A DNA stretch of 64,000 nucleotides, taken from the NCBI GenBank assembly GCA_027886175.1, contig JAJNNQ010000075.1, positions 84,361,001 through 84,425,000 of the forward strand, read 5' to 3'. This DNA comes from Phylloscopus collybita. Taxonomy: Eukaryota; Chordata; Aves; Passeriformes; Phylloscopidae. The stretch's first letter is position 1, and each line of letters opens with the position of its first letter. Under the pieces are notes generated by a model. The model searched no databases. It was not told the origin of the DNA and saw only the letters and a program-made list of their open reading frames with translations. This document shows, piece by piece, positions 41,201-47,700 of this stretch. Both the position numbers and the translations under genes were made by a program.

Positions 41201-42614
41201 ATCTCCTTCATGGAAGCTCTTGTTCTTGATTCAAATATTGCAGTTCCTTTTTCTCTTCATTTAACAACGTAGGCATATCAGAGTAGAGCACAATTTAGAG
41301 ACATCCCTCTAGTGAATAAGATTCAACCCTTATTCTACAGTTTGCAGTATTAAATCCTTACAAAGGAATGATAAGGAGTTTTTCTTTCTTTTTCTGAATT
41401 CCCAGTATGATCTGGAGACCTGCTTTTAAAGCAGACCTCACTTTTAAACTCCTTTACTTCTGGAAATTATTATTCATGTGTGCGTGTGTGTGTGTGTGCC
41501 TTTTCCCCTAGTTGTTGAGGAAAATGAACACTAGTTTAAAAGCTTTATTTTTGTGTTGCTTAAGCTCTTATTGATAAAGGTAAATACATTTCAGGAGAAG
41601 TCACATGAGATTTTGATCTTGATTTTCATTTCATTTTATTTGCATTTAGCATCCATTACTATGTTTAGATACTGGTGTTCTGCTTCAACATTTTGTGATA
41701 TGTGTTGTGTTACAGAATCGTTGTAGAAGCTATAATTACAGGGAGGACCTATGTTTAATAAAAAGCCTTGTATAAAATTTGAAGTTGTTCAGATACAGTG
41801 AACAAACTGTCCATATCCCCTTAGCTTTCAGTGTGGCTAAGTTGTGTGAATTACAAAAAAAATGCATGGAGAGCTGTTAGAGAAGAGTTCTCCAGATATT
41901 AATGAGCTGCAGCTTCTGCTTCTGTTGTACAGAGATTTGTTGAAGTAGAGAGGGGAAGTCCATAGGTTCAGTTTCAGAAGACAGAGAATTCTAAATAAAT
42001 AATGTAAATTTTTAAATATAGTGAGAAATTGTAAAATTAAAATTGATAAATCTAAAGTATACAAAAATCTTCGTGTTCAAGGATGGAAAATTTCGTGGGT
42101 ATATTTTAAAGCATTCACAAAATTCAGTTGTTTACTTTGCAAGATAAAGACCTCCTGACATGCAGGAAAAAAATTATGCCAGTAGAGAGTTACTGAATGA
42201 TCTGCCTGCTGAGGCATTCCTTGTATTTTTCATGAAAGTGTCTATTGCTGAATACAATCAGGAAAAAATTATACTGGGTAGGATGGGCAGATAATATAGA
42301 AGTTCTTAAGTTTTTATATACATAATTATCAATTGAAATGTGTCAGTAATTGCTGCTTTTTGCTGATATTAAAGAAGACATGAGAAGATTTTTTGGGTAT
42401 GTGATTAAATTTTTTTAGTTAATGACTATTTACTATGTTCTTTCTCTTTCCTTTTTTTGTTTAATTTTTTAGGTTAGTATGGAATCCTTGAAAGAGCTGG
42501 ATCAAAGACTGTTTGAAATGTACATTGAATTCAAAGCAGATCCAATAGTTGGGTCATTAGAACCTGGCATTTATGCAGGATATTTTGATTGGAAAGACTG
42601 TCTCGTTCCAACAG
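2130..42614 (+). CDS. EXOC2: EXOC2 (exocyst subunit Sec5), partial, 16 internal exons
   Basis: EXOC2 is a subunit of the exocyst, the octameric complex that tethers secretory vesicles to the plasma membrane before SNARE fusion. In animals it is a Ral GTPase effector. Coding segments are 2130-2275, 2378-2459, 2965-3067, 5919-6037, 17599-17724, 20587-20711, 24020-24088, 24344-24501, 27554-27675, 31214-31275, 33537-33617, 34531-34590, 35543-35604, 36493-36559, 38488-38604 and 42473-42614. All junction phases agree and the joined frame has no stop. The product matches the human protein as I recall it from about residue 248 to 795, covering the end of the Sec5 family domain and much of the helical CATCHR-type rods. 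Signature stretches include [20 protein letters not shown] and [17 protein letters not shown]. No signal peptide or membrane segment is seen, as expected for a cytosolic tether. The promoter, start codon, Ral-binding TIG domain and C terminus lie outside the window. Residue numbers in the exon entries are approximate. Confidence 0.97.
2276..2377 (+). other. EXOC2: EXOC2 102 bp intron between e1 and e2
   Basis: GT-AG intron of minimal vertebrate size with a T-rich 3' end. If retained, the frame runs into TAA at the second intron codon (2279-2281), so retention would truncate the protein. Confidence 0.92.
2378..2459 (+). CDS. EXOC2: EXOC2 exon e2 (about residues 297-324)
   Basis: The acceptor tract is a T run ending in TAAG at 2374-2377 and the donor is GTAAGA at 2460. 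The reading is [18 protein letters not shown] then KTEVQVFKK, ending with one base of the next codon (T|AT, Tyr). It continues the helical Sec5 domain and matches human without a change that I can see. The intron before it is only 102 bp long. Confidence 0.96.
2460..2964 (+). other. EXOC2: EXOC2 intron e2-e3 (505 bp)
   Basis: GT-AG intron. It contains a short TTTA run near 2673-2685 and nothing else I can name. Confidence 0.9.
2965..3067 (+). CDS. EXOC2: EXOC2 exon e3 (about residues 324-358)
   Basis: The acceptor is CCTAG at 2960-2964 and the donor is GTAATA at 3068. It encodes [20 protein letters not shown] followed by [13 protein letters not shown], ending with two bases of an arginine codon (AG|G). 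The charged heptad-like pattern fits the alpha-helical rods of exocyst subunits. The segment is conserved with human. Confidence 0.96.
4053..4079. repeat. Perfect 12 bp inverted repeat, 3 nt loop
   Basis: The arms TATGAGTCTTTC (4053-4064) and GAAAGACTCATA (4068-4079) are exact reverse complements around TTT. No T run or gene context suggests a functional RNA. Confidence 0.95.
4099..4224 (+). repeat. G/T-rich low-complexity region
   Basis: Runs of T interspersed with GG and GGTTGG-like units, with strong strand asymmetry (almost no A or C). Similar shorter patches occur at about 39004-39050, 51137-51170 (GGTTT units) and 53861-53947. Confidence 0.8.
5632..5660. repeat. Perfect 12 bp inverted repeat, 5 nt loop
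   Basis: The arms AGTTGTGTCTCT (5632-5643) and AGAGACACAACT (5649-5660) are exact reverse complements around TTACT. The 5' flank CTTTACTAGAG also recurs across the loop, giving an overlapping direct repeat. Confidence 0.95.
5919..6037 (+). CDS. EXOC2: EXOC2 exon e4 (about residues 358-398), GC donor
   Basis: The acceptor is TTTTACAG at 5911-5918. The coding reads [20 protein letters not shown] then [19 protein letters not shown], ending in one base of a glycine codon. The frame and protein homology put the exon end at 6037, where the intron starts GCAAGG rather than GT. The only nearby GT donor-like site (GTAAGG at 6008) would delete conserved residues and break the phase to e5, so a GC-AG intron is the best reading. 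Confidence 0.93.
6066..6096 (+). repeat. TATG tetranucleotide microsatellite
   Basis: About seven TATG/TGTA units with one interruption, 28 bp after e4. Confidence 0.9.
16560..16727 (+). mobile_element. CR1-type LINE, 5'-truncated 3' end
   Basis: The segment GAAAGGTTGGACAAGATGGT, followed by a TCCTTTCCAACCTGGG block and ending in the octamer-like ATTCTGTGA, is the typical 3' end of avian and reptilian CR1 elements, in sense orientation on this strand. The upstream part (AACTGGACAGGGTGCTAGAT) also fits CR1 3' UTR sequence. Heavy 5' truncation and lack of a poly-A tail are normal for the family. The 5' limit is approximate. Confidence 0.85.
17599..17724 (+). CDS. EXOC2: EXOC2 exon e5 (about residues 398-440)
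   Basis: The acceptor is TCTCTCTGCCCAG, ending at 17598, and the donor is GTAGGC at 17725. It encodes a serine-rich, probably flexible linker: [15 protein letters not shown], then [20 protein letters not shown]. The stretch SLKRGSS looks like a basophilic kinase site and is conserved with human, though I cannot assign a kinase. The exon is 126 nt with both boundaries in phase 1, so skipping would keep the frame. Variation from human is concentrated near its start (NALLHS against NPGLHS). Confidence 0.95.
17725..20586 (+). other. EXOC2: EXOC2 intron e5-e6 (2862 bp)
   Basis: GT-AG intron with no recognisable gene or clear repeat. A short G/T-rich patch lies near 19880-19920. Confidence 0.88.
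20587..20711 (+). CDS. EXOC2: EXOC2 exon e6 (about residues 440-481)
   Basis: The acceptor is CCCCGTTTTAG, ending at 20586, and the donor is GTATGG at 20712. It encodes [20 protein letters not shown] then [20 protein letters not shown], ending SE on a full codon. The aromatic-rich segment [11 protein letters not shown] is conserved and probably forms part of a packed helix in the rod. Confidence 0.96.
20712..24019 (+). other. EXOC2: EXOC2 intron e6-e7 (3308 bp)
   Basis: GT-AG intron. It includes a possible ancient L2/MIR-like remnant near 21610-21760 and a near-palindrome at 23029-23045. No gene is seen. Confidence 0.88.
21610..21760 (+). mobile_element. Possible L2/MIR-like remnant
   Basis: ATCCTCATTTTACATGATAA, preceded by GTACAGAGCATTATAG, recalls the CCTCATTTTACAGATGAGGAAA region of L2/MIR3-like elements. 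The match is weak and by memory only. Confidence 0.25.
24020..24088 (+). CDS. EXOC2: EXOC2 exon e7 (about residues 482-504), basic linker
   Basis: The acceptor is TTTCACAAG, ending at 24019, and the donor is a consensus GTAAGT at 24089. This 69 nt exon has both boundaries in phase 0 and encodes [20 protein letters not shown] then DFK. It is strongly basic. Compared with human (ERSKNVRQRQ, from memory) it carries one extra lysine, inside an uninterrupted run of eight A at 24053-24060. Because it is symmetric it could be skipped without a frameshift. Confidence 0.95.
24344..24501 (+). CDS. EXOC2: EXOC2 exon e8 (about residues 505-557)
   Basis: The acceptor is TTCTGATGCAG, ending at 24343, and the donor is GTAAAT at 24502. 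It encodes [20 protein letters not shown], then [20 protein letters not shown] and [12 protein letters not shown], ending with two bases of an arginine codon. It is the longest exon in the window (158 nt). It lies 255 bp after e7, the second-shortest intron present. Confidence 0.96.
24502..27553 (+). other. EXOC2: EXOC2 intron e8-e9 (3052 bp)
   Basis: GT-AG intron. It contains a purine-rich AAAAG-type repeat at 25193-25231. No gene is seen. Confidence 0.88.
25193..25231 (+). repeat. Purine-rich AAAAG repeat
   Basis: An imperfect AAAAG array on the plus strand, entirely purine apart from one T. Confidence 0.85.
27554..27675 (+). CDS. EXOC2: EXOC2 exon e9 (about residues 557-598)
   Basis: The acceptor is TTGTTTTCCAG, ending at 27553, and the donor is GTAATA at 27676. 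It encodes [20 protein letters not shown] then [20 protein letters not shown], ending with one base of an aspartate codon. The leucine-rich amphipathic pattern fits a helical bundle. The [10 protein letters not shown] core is conserved with human. Confidence 0.96.
27676..31213 (+). other. EXOC2: EXOC2 intron e9-e10 (3538 bp)
   Basis: GT-AG intron with an A15 run at 28044-28058. The overlapping reading frames of up to 113 codons around 29029-29764 resemble no family I know. No gene is seen. Confidence 0.88.
31214..31275 (+). CDS. EXOC2: EXOC2 exon e10 (about residues 598-618)
   Basis: The acceptor is TCCTACAG, ending at 31213. It encodes [20 protein letters not shown] plus L. The donor GTGGGT at 31276 has G rather than A at intron position 3, and with TTG upstream it is the weakest-looking GT donor among the sixteen exons. 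The protein stretch [15 protein letters not shown] is conserved with human. Confidence 0.95.
31276..33536 (+). other. EXOC2: EXOC2 intron e10-e11 (2261 bp)
   Basis: GT-AG intron with the weak donor GTGGGT. It contains a possible MIR-like remnant near 31990-32060. No gene is seen. Confidence 0.88.
31990..32060 (+). mobile_element. Possible MIR-like SINE remnant
   Basis: The string GCCATGGGCAAATCCCTTAA, followed by a CAGTTTTTCACTATGTTCATCTG-type segment, resembles the conserved 3' part of MIR-type SINEs (CTTGGGCAAGTCACTTAACC and a CTCATCTG-like end). Too short and diverged to be certain. Confidence 0.4.
33537..33617 (+). CDS. EXOC2: EXOC2 exon e11 (about residues 619-645)
   Basis: The acceptor is TTTGACTTTCAG, ending at 33536, and the donor is a consensus GTAAGT at 33618. 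It encodes [20 protein letters not shown] then CKPGEAS, 27 complete codons, phase 0 on both sides. A second AG lies 9 nt into the exon (CCATCCCAG) and would remove PSQ in frame. Another acceptor-like TATCTACAG ends at 33513, but its use would shift the frame. Confidence 0.95.
33618..34530 (+). other. EXOC2: EXOC2 intron e11-e12 (913 bp)
   Basis: GT-AG intron. I see nothing beyond ordinary AT-rich sequence in it. Confidence 0.88.
34531..34590 (+). CDS. EXOC2: EXOC2 exon e12 (about residues 646-665)
   Basis: The acceptor is GCATCCTCAG, ending at 34530, and the donor is GTAACC at 34591. This 60 nt, phase 0-0 exon encodes [20 protein letters not shown]. It opens GTTTTCCAGCAGCAG, so extra in-frame AG acceptors sit 9, 12 and 15 nt inside. 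The human protein reads VFQQPKTQEE here (from memory), so the third Q replaces P. Confidence 0.95.
34591..35542 (+). other. EXOC2: EXOC2 intron e12-e13 (952 bp)
   Basis: GT-AG intron that carries copy 1 of the 105 bp duplicated unit (35018-35122). Confidence 0.9.
35018..35122 (+). repeat. 105 bp duplicated unit, copy 1
   Basis: This segment recurs at 36651-36755 with 3 differences in 105 bases and no indel. It contains a pyrimidine tract and TTACAG resembling a splice acceptor (AG at 35054-35055), followed by 21 open codons and TAG in the frame that would follow e12. Confidence 0.97.
35543..35604 (+). CDS. EXOC2: EXOC2 exon e13 (about residues 666-686)
   Basis: The acceptor is ATTTCCTAG, ending at 35542, and the donor is a consensus GTAAGT at 35605. 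It encodes [20 protein letters not shown] and ends with two bases of a histidine codon (CA|T). Skipping it alone would shift the frame, whereas e13 and e14 together (129 nt) would not. Confidence 0.95.
35605..36492 (+). other. EXOC2: EXOC2 intron e13-e14 (888 bp)
   Basis: GT-AG intron. A G8 run lies near 36236-36243, and the short unit GGATAGTA is repeated near 36277-36291. The open frame at 36085-36273 resembles no known protein. Confidence 0.88.
36493..36559 (+). CDS. EXOC2: EXOC2 exon e14 (about residues 686-708)
   Basis: The acceptor is ATTCCTAG, ending at 36492, and the donor is a consensus GTAAGT at 36560. It encodes [20 protein letters not shown] then SS. The serine- and acid-rich character suggests a loop between helical units. 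The first 15 residues match human, while the end (EESSLSS against EDFSLTS) varies. Confidence 0.95.
36560..38487 (+). other. EXOC2: EXOC2 intron e14-e15 (1928 bp)
   Basis: GT-AG intron that carries copy 2 of the 105 bp duplicated unit (36651-36755), 92 bp after e14. A T15 run sits at 38439-38453 just upstream of the e15 acceptor. Confidence 0.9.
36651..36755 (+). repeat. 105 bp duplicated unit, copy 2
   Basis: The second copy of the unit at 35018-35122. It keeps the acceptor-like TTACAG (AG at 36687-36688) and the open 21 codons ending TAG (36752-36754). One of the three substitutions lies in the pyrimidine tract and two change codons. Confidence 0.97.
38488..38604 (+). CDS. EXOC2: EXOC2 exon e15 (about residues 709-747)
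   Basis: The acceptor is CTCTTAACTTTTAG, ending at 38487, and follows a T15 run at 38439-38453. The donor is a consensus GTAAGT at 38605. It encodes [20 protein letters not shown], then [19 protein letters not shown], 39 complete codons in phase 0-0. The segment is strongly conserved with human. Confidence 0.96.
40446..40505 (+). mobile_element. Possible L2/MIR-like remnant
   Basis: TTGCAGATGAGGAAAATGGG, followed later by GATGTTAAGGACTT, recalls the ACAGATGAGGAAACTGAGG ... GTTAAGTGACTT region of ancient L2/MIR elements. Weak match. Confidence 0.3.
41477..41498 (+). repeat. TG dinucleotide microsatellite
   Basis: A run of about eleven TG units with one C interruption (TGTGTGCGTGTG). Confidence 0.9.
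42473..42614 (+). CDS. EXOC2: EXOC2 exon e16 (about residues 748-795)
   Basis: The acceptor is TTAATTTTTTAG, ending at 42472, and the donor is GTAAAT at 42615. It encodes [20 protein letters not shown], then [20 protein letters not shown] and KDCLVPT, ending with one base of a glycine codon. [14 protein letters not shown] is a hallmark of the vertebrate protein. The next human segment (VRNYLKEALVN, from memory) was not found downstream. Confidence 0.96.
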
Positions 42615-44140
42615 GTAAATATCTGCTTATTAAACTCAAATGATTTTAACAGTGATTGATAGGAGCTAAAATATACTGTACAATTAAAAACTTTTTTCTA
42701 GTCTGTGTTTTTAACTTTTGACATGTTCTCATTATGAGTTCTTTCTCAGAGACTTAACTTAATTCCTAAATAATTTTTCAAATACCCCCAAATGATTAAA
42801 GCTGCTTTCATTATTGATAATTTCTTTAATACTTGTTTTTTGTGATTATTTTGCTTCATTGCTTGTATATAATAGAAAGAATTATAAAAGCCATCTTTGC
42901 TATTTTCTTATGAAATTCATTGAGGTAGTTTGGGATATTTTCCAATAGAATCTGGCTACTTTGATAATAGATGTAATTACAGTTCTCAAAAGGTAAAATT
43001 ATAGAAAATGCGTATTATAACAGTTCAGCAAAGAATGTTAAGCCATTGAAGGACAGGTATAAGGTGTTTAAAATGACTGAGATGTTAGTCATTATTTAGA
43101 TGCTTTAATATCCTCTCTTTTGAGGGAGCATAATATGAGTCTGCCTTTTTTTTTTTTTTTGCAGTAGTGAATAGTGTGCACACTTAGGTCCTTTGAACAT
43201 GTAATTTGTCCTATGTAAAACTGATACATTTAAATCACTTAATACATGAATGTCTAGTTAATGCCAAGTAGTAATTAGTTGCAGTGACGTAGTACATGGC
43301 ATTTTGAAGGTGATCTTGTCCTAATCAAGTTGTACATTCTTGTTTTGACTTTTTCATGGAGTTGTATGTGGCAGACTTAGTAAAAATTCTGTGGTACTTA
43401 AAAATTGGATATTGAGGAAATTGCAAGAGGCACCCTGGTAATCTGTGAATCAAGAGCTGCAGGTGCTCGTGTGCTCAAAAGCAGAAGGATCTTGGAGTTT
43501 ATTGCTTAGACAAAAGTGTCTCTTCCATCTCTTGTTGCCACTTTTGTGGTCAGAATATACGCTGTGACACAACGTACTGCAGAAATAACTTAGGTACTCA
43601 CCTTGCACATTCAAAAACGTGTCTGAATAATACAGAACTTGTCATCATAGTTGAAGTACATTTTCACTTGGCATATTTGGATTCCCACCAGCTAACCAAG
43701 ACATTGTGTCAGGTTTTTATGTGCTCATTTCTTGATCTAGTGCATTGGCATCTGCTTACTTGGCTCACATTGTCTGTAGAGTTATTCTATAGTGTTTTCT
43801 TTGTTTAAAGGGAATATTGCATTTCTAATACAGATGGGCCTTAGCCTTCTTGTTGTCCAATTTATTGTTGGTTTAATACGCTTTCTCTGTAACTTTGGGG
43901 CAAAAATTAAAGTGAAGACGGTGAATATTGGAGACACCTCTTCAGGATTACATATCATAGTATCAGTCAATTCAAAATAGTAAAAAAGTTGTTTGGGTGT
44001 TTTTTTGTTAATCCCCAAGCTAGGCATGTTTAAAAGGAACATATAGACACTTCTTCTGTGCTTCTCCACCTTCATGATTAATTTCCTTTCCAATTAATTA
44101 ACCTCTGTCAAATGTACTCTGTTGACTACTGGTATAAAAT

Positions 44141-44711
44141 TATCATGATTTAACATCAACCGGCAACTAAGCATCACACAGCTGCTCTGTCACTCTCCTG
44201 CCCTGGTGGAATGAGGGAAAAAATCAGAAGGGTAAAACTGAAAAAACACATGTGTTGAGATAAGGGCAGTTTAATAATTGAAATAAAAAATAGTAACAAA
44301 TTTTAATAAAAATGAAAATACCAAAGAGATAAATAAACCACAAGGAAGAAAAAAGAAAGACAAGTGATGCAAATGAAAAATAGTCACTCACCACTAAGTG
44401 ACCAATGCCTAGCCCATCCCCAGCCAGCTTTCCCCCTAGTTTATATACTGAGCATGACATCATATGGTGTGGAATATCCTTTGGCCAGTCAGGAAAAGTT
44501 GCCCTGCTGTGTCTCTTCCCAGATTGTCATGAATCCCCACCCACTCACTGGCAGGGCAGAATGAGAAACTGAAAAGTGCTTGACTTAGTGTAAGCATTGC
44601 TCAGCAGCACCTGAGTTGTGGATGTGTTGTCAACATTATTGTCATACTAAATACAATACTATACAAGCTACTGGGAAGAAGATTGACTCTCTCCCAGCCA
44701 AAACCCAGACA
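44141..44711 (-). mobile_element. Solo LTR of an endogenous retrovirus
   Basis: Read on the minus strand, this 571 bp unit starts TGTCTGGGTTTTGGCTGGG and ends at a mutated CA terminus (ATA). It has a TATA box (TATATAAA at 44440-44447) and, about 170 bp further, an ATTAAA polyadenylation signal (44270-44275). I recognise it as a highly repeated avian LTR, probably ERVL-like, from memory only. Flanks AAAAT (44136-44140) and AAAAG (44712-44716) could be a decayed 5 bp target duplication. CpG sites are almost all lost and no internal viral sequence or second LTR is seen, so it is an old solo copy, antisense to EXOC2. Confidence 0.8.
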
Positions 44712-47700
44712 AAAAGTAGCTTTGAGGACCTTCAGTTTGTTTGATTGCAGCAATGATTCAATGACCCTGGAAATGTTTGGTGCTCTGAAGACAAAAGTAG
44801 TAGGTGATTAATAAGTCACCTCTTTGTTAAGGCAGAGGAACTTCGTTATTGAAAAGGACTGGATGAAAAAAAGCCTCTTTGTGGGACAAATGAGAATCAG
44901 ACTTCTTCCAGTATTCAATCAAAAAAAGAAAAGAAATCACCCAAGAGCCATATAATTGATTTTTTTCCATAAACTGCTGTTCACAAGCAATTTTAAATTG
45001 TACACTAAGATTTTAATTGAGAAAGTCTACTCATACATAATCTAAACAATTCAGTTCATACTGGAGTAGACATGCTATCTTTTTTATTTTCCTCTTAGAA
45101 AAACCCAAAACAAAGTTCTATGTTAATCTCCAACAGCATTGAAAAATATCTACTTTATTAAACTGAAATAGCATACATATGACTGGGAGTGAGTCTAACT
45201 TGAGTCAAACACACTGTTCCCTCAAGGATTTGTTAGAGTGCCATATTGATTTGTTAAGAAAAAAATTGTATATTAAAAATTATTATCTGTTTTCAGTAAT
45301 CTTTATGTCTGCAAAATGTAAAGATGTGATTTCTTTCATTTGCCTGATTTGGATCTTGACTTCCATAGCCTTAATTTTGAAAAACAGAAAAAAAAAAAAA
45401 AAAGCCAGGGCAAACTATTTAGGCCTCAGTTGTGTTCCTGCGTGGTGCTATCAGTGATGTGTAGTGTTATATCCTTACTGAGTGATTGCCAGGACATTAG
45501 AGTTTGGCATGAAGATTTTTTTATGTGCTGTTTCTGCATTAGCTTTCAAATAGTACTAATGAAGATAATAAAAAGGCAAATTTTGGCAGGAACAGTTCTT
45601 TTTCTGAAGGGAAAGAAGAGGTCAAAACATCCATTTGCCCGTATATTTAAAAGATAAGGTAAAAGGCAAGTAACTTCCCTGATTCAGTCAGAAACTTTCA
45701 AGCATCCCATCTGGCCATTGAAAATCTGACCAGAACTGTGGGCATGTTGATGCCATGATACATGTTTTGCAAAGGACATATTTGAAAATGTGCATATGAA
45801 AATACTCATGATTGGGTTAGGAACAAGATTAAGAATTTTCTGGTGGTGAATTTCCTGTCCAGTCCAGAGCTTCAAGACTACAACTGAACAGTTCTCTGCA
45901 GAAGTCACCTGATCTGGACTATTGGAAGTCATGCTTTTGGGTCATGAAATTATTCAGGAGGAGGATGCTAATGCTGAAATAGGAAATAATTTAACTGCAA
46001 GAGAGGGAGAGACTGGAAGAAAAAGCTTGTGATGAAGACTGGTATCAAGCAGGAATGGAGGTAGAGCAAGGTGGGAAACCAGGACTGGATGAGCAAGTTA
46101 AAAACATAAATTAAGATAAGATTTAGAAATTAAATTAAATAGAATTAATCCATTTTTATTTAGAAATATAAATGGATTGCATGGGATTATTCAAACAAGA
46201 GACAGGCTTGAAGTGCAGATAAAAGGACAGAGAAGTCTGATACTCACTAGACAAGTGAGCTTACCAGAGACTGCTGTGTAATTTAAGAAATCCCCTCAAT
46301 CTTGCACTTTCATCCTCTAGGGATAACAACCTATTAATATTACTGATTACTTTCTTTGCACAGCTTACAGAAGTTATGTATGAATTACTGCATACTTGGA
46401 GTATCTCTACAGGCAGTGCTGTATATAGGCAATACCACTGGGTAGCACAGCAATAGCCTAAATGTTTTGCCTTGACAGTGTTATCAGTGTTGTTTCTTTT
46501 TGAGAATCAGAGCTTCAAAAGTCAAGGTTTACATAATCAGCAAAATTAATCAAATCCACATAAATTTCCTGTACAGAAATTTCATGTATTTATTGCCAAT
46601 ATTGTTGTTGAGCCACGTAGACCAATGCAGTAAGACAATTTTCTGTTTTCCAGTCTGGGGTTTTTTGTTTGTTTTCCTTTTCATATCAGTAAAAATTATG
46701 CACAAAGAAAAACTACACAAATGCAATAATTTATAATTCCATCTTTAATTTTTTTTCCCACATAAGTACACTTGACTTGCTTCATAAAATGACAGCTGAT
46801 TTGGAAATGCAACTGGTTTTTATATTAAGGGGATCTGATACAGGCAAAAATCTATCATGAGCTGTTACAGAATTTGAGAAGTGAGTGGAGCATAATCTGG
46901 GTGGGGAAAGTAGGTGCAGGTAGGTTTCTGTCCACAGAGTTTGCTATGTCATGTAAATAACTCACTTAAGCGCTTTTGTCTTTATTTTTAAAATGCCTTC
47001 TTTGAATCCTGTCAGTTTGAACATTCATGCTTAATTTGACGAGCTTGTAAGTCTTGTAAGTTATGGAACATTCAGAAAAATCTTATCCAAAAACCTTGAC
47101 ACTATCATTGGCAGCTCTGCAAGCATCTGGCTGTAAGTACTGGGGACAACAATTTCTTGCATCGTTAAATTCATAGGAAAATACAAGAATGAGAAGAACT
47201 GTATTAAAGGAACAGTTCTGAAGAAGAATTTAGAACAAAATTAAGATGCCTGCCTTTTGAGCAAGCTTTGAAAAATATATACTATTCAAGTGTGGTACTC
47301 TATTTCTATCAGTGTGGAAGAAGCTTATGCCTTGCTCATTTAGGCAATTGTCCTATAATTATCAGATATTTCCTTATACATATGCTTTTTGTTACAGTTT
47401 TAAATATAAAAAAGGATAAATCGATTGCATGGGACAAATTTTCTTCTAGACTACGTGCTAAAACTTTTACTGTTTAGTTTTTCAACATGCATGCACTTTT
47501 CAGTATGAAAGATCTGAATGTCAAAGCTTGTGTGCAAAGTGATTTTATGTTTGGCTCTATTTTGATCTAAGGTGTGACTGCTGGTGTTAGAAGGCAGTTT
47601 TATTAACTTAATTAGATTTATTGTTAATAAATAACTCATTTAAGTTTTCACTTTAATTTCAATGGAGACTTCTGAGTCTTTACAAGACAGTTTAATTTTT

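Larger units (their letters stand above)
38605..42472 (+). other. EXOC2: EXOC2 intron e15-e16 (3868 bp)
   Basis: GT-AG intron. It contains a G/T-rich patch at about 39004-39050, a possible L2/MIR-like remnant near 40446-40505 and a TG repeat at 41477-41498. No gene is seen. Confidence 0.88.

Noticed and set aside
43146..43186. Strong acceptor-like site (T15 then GCAG at 43161-43164) after e16
   Set aside because: The downstream frame in the required phase stops after seven codons (TAG) and does not resemble the expected VRNYLKEAL; treated as a decoy.
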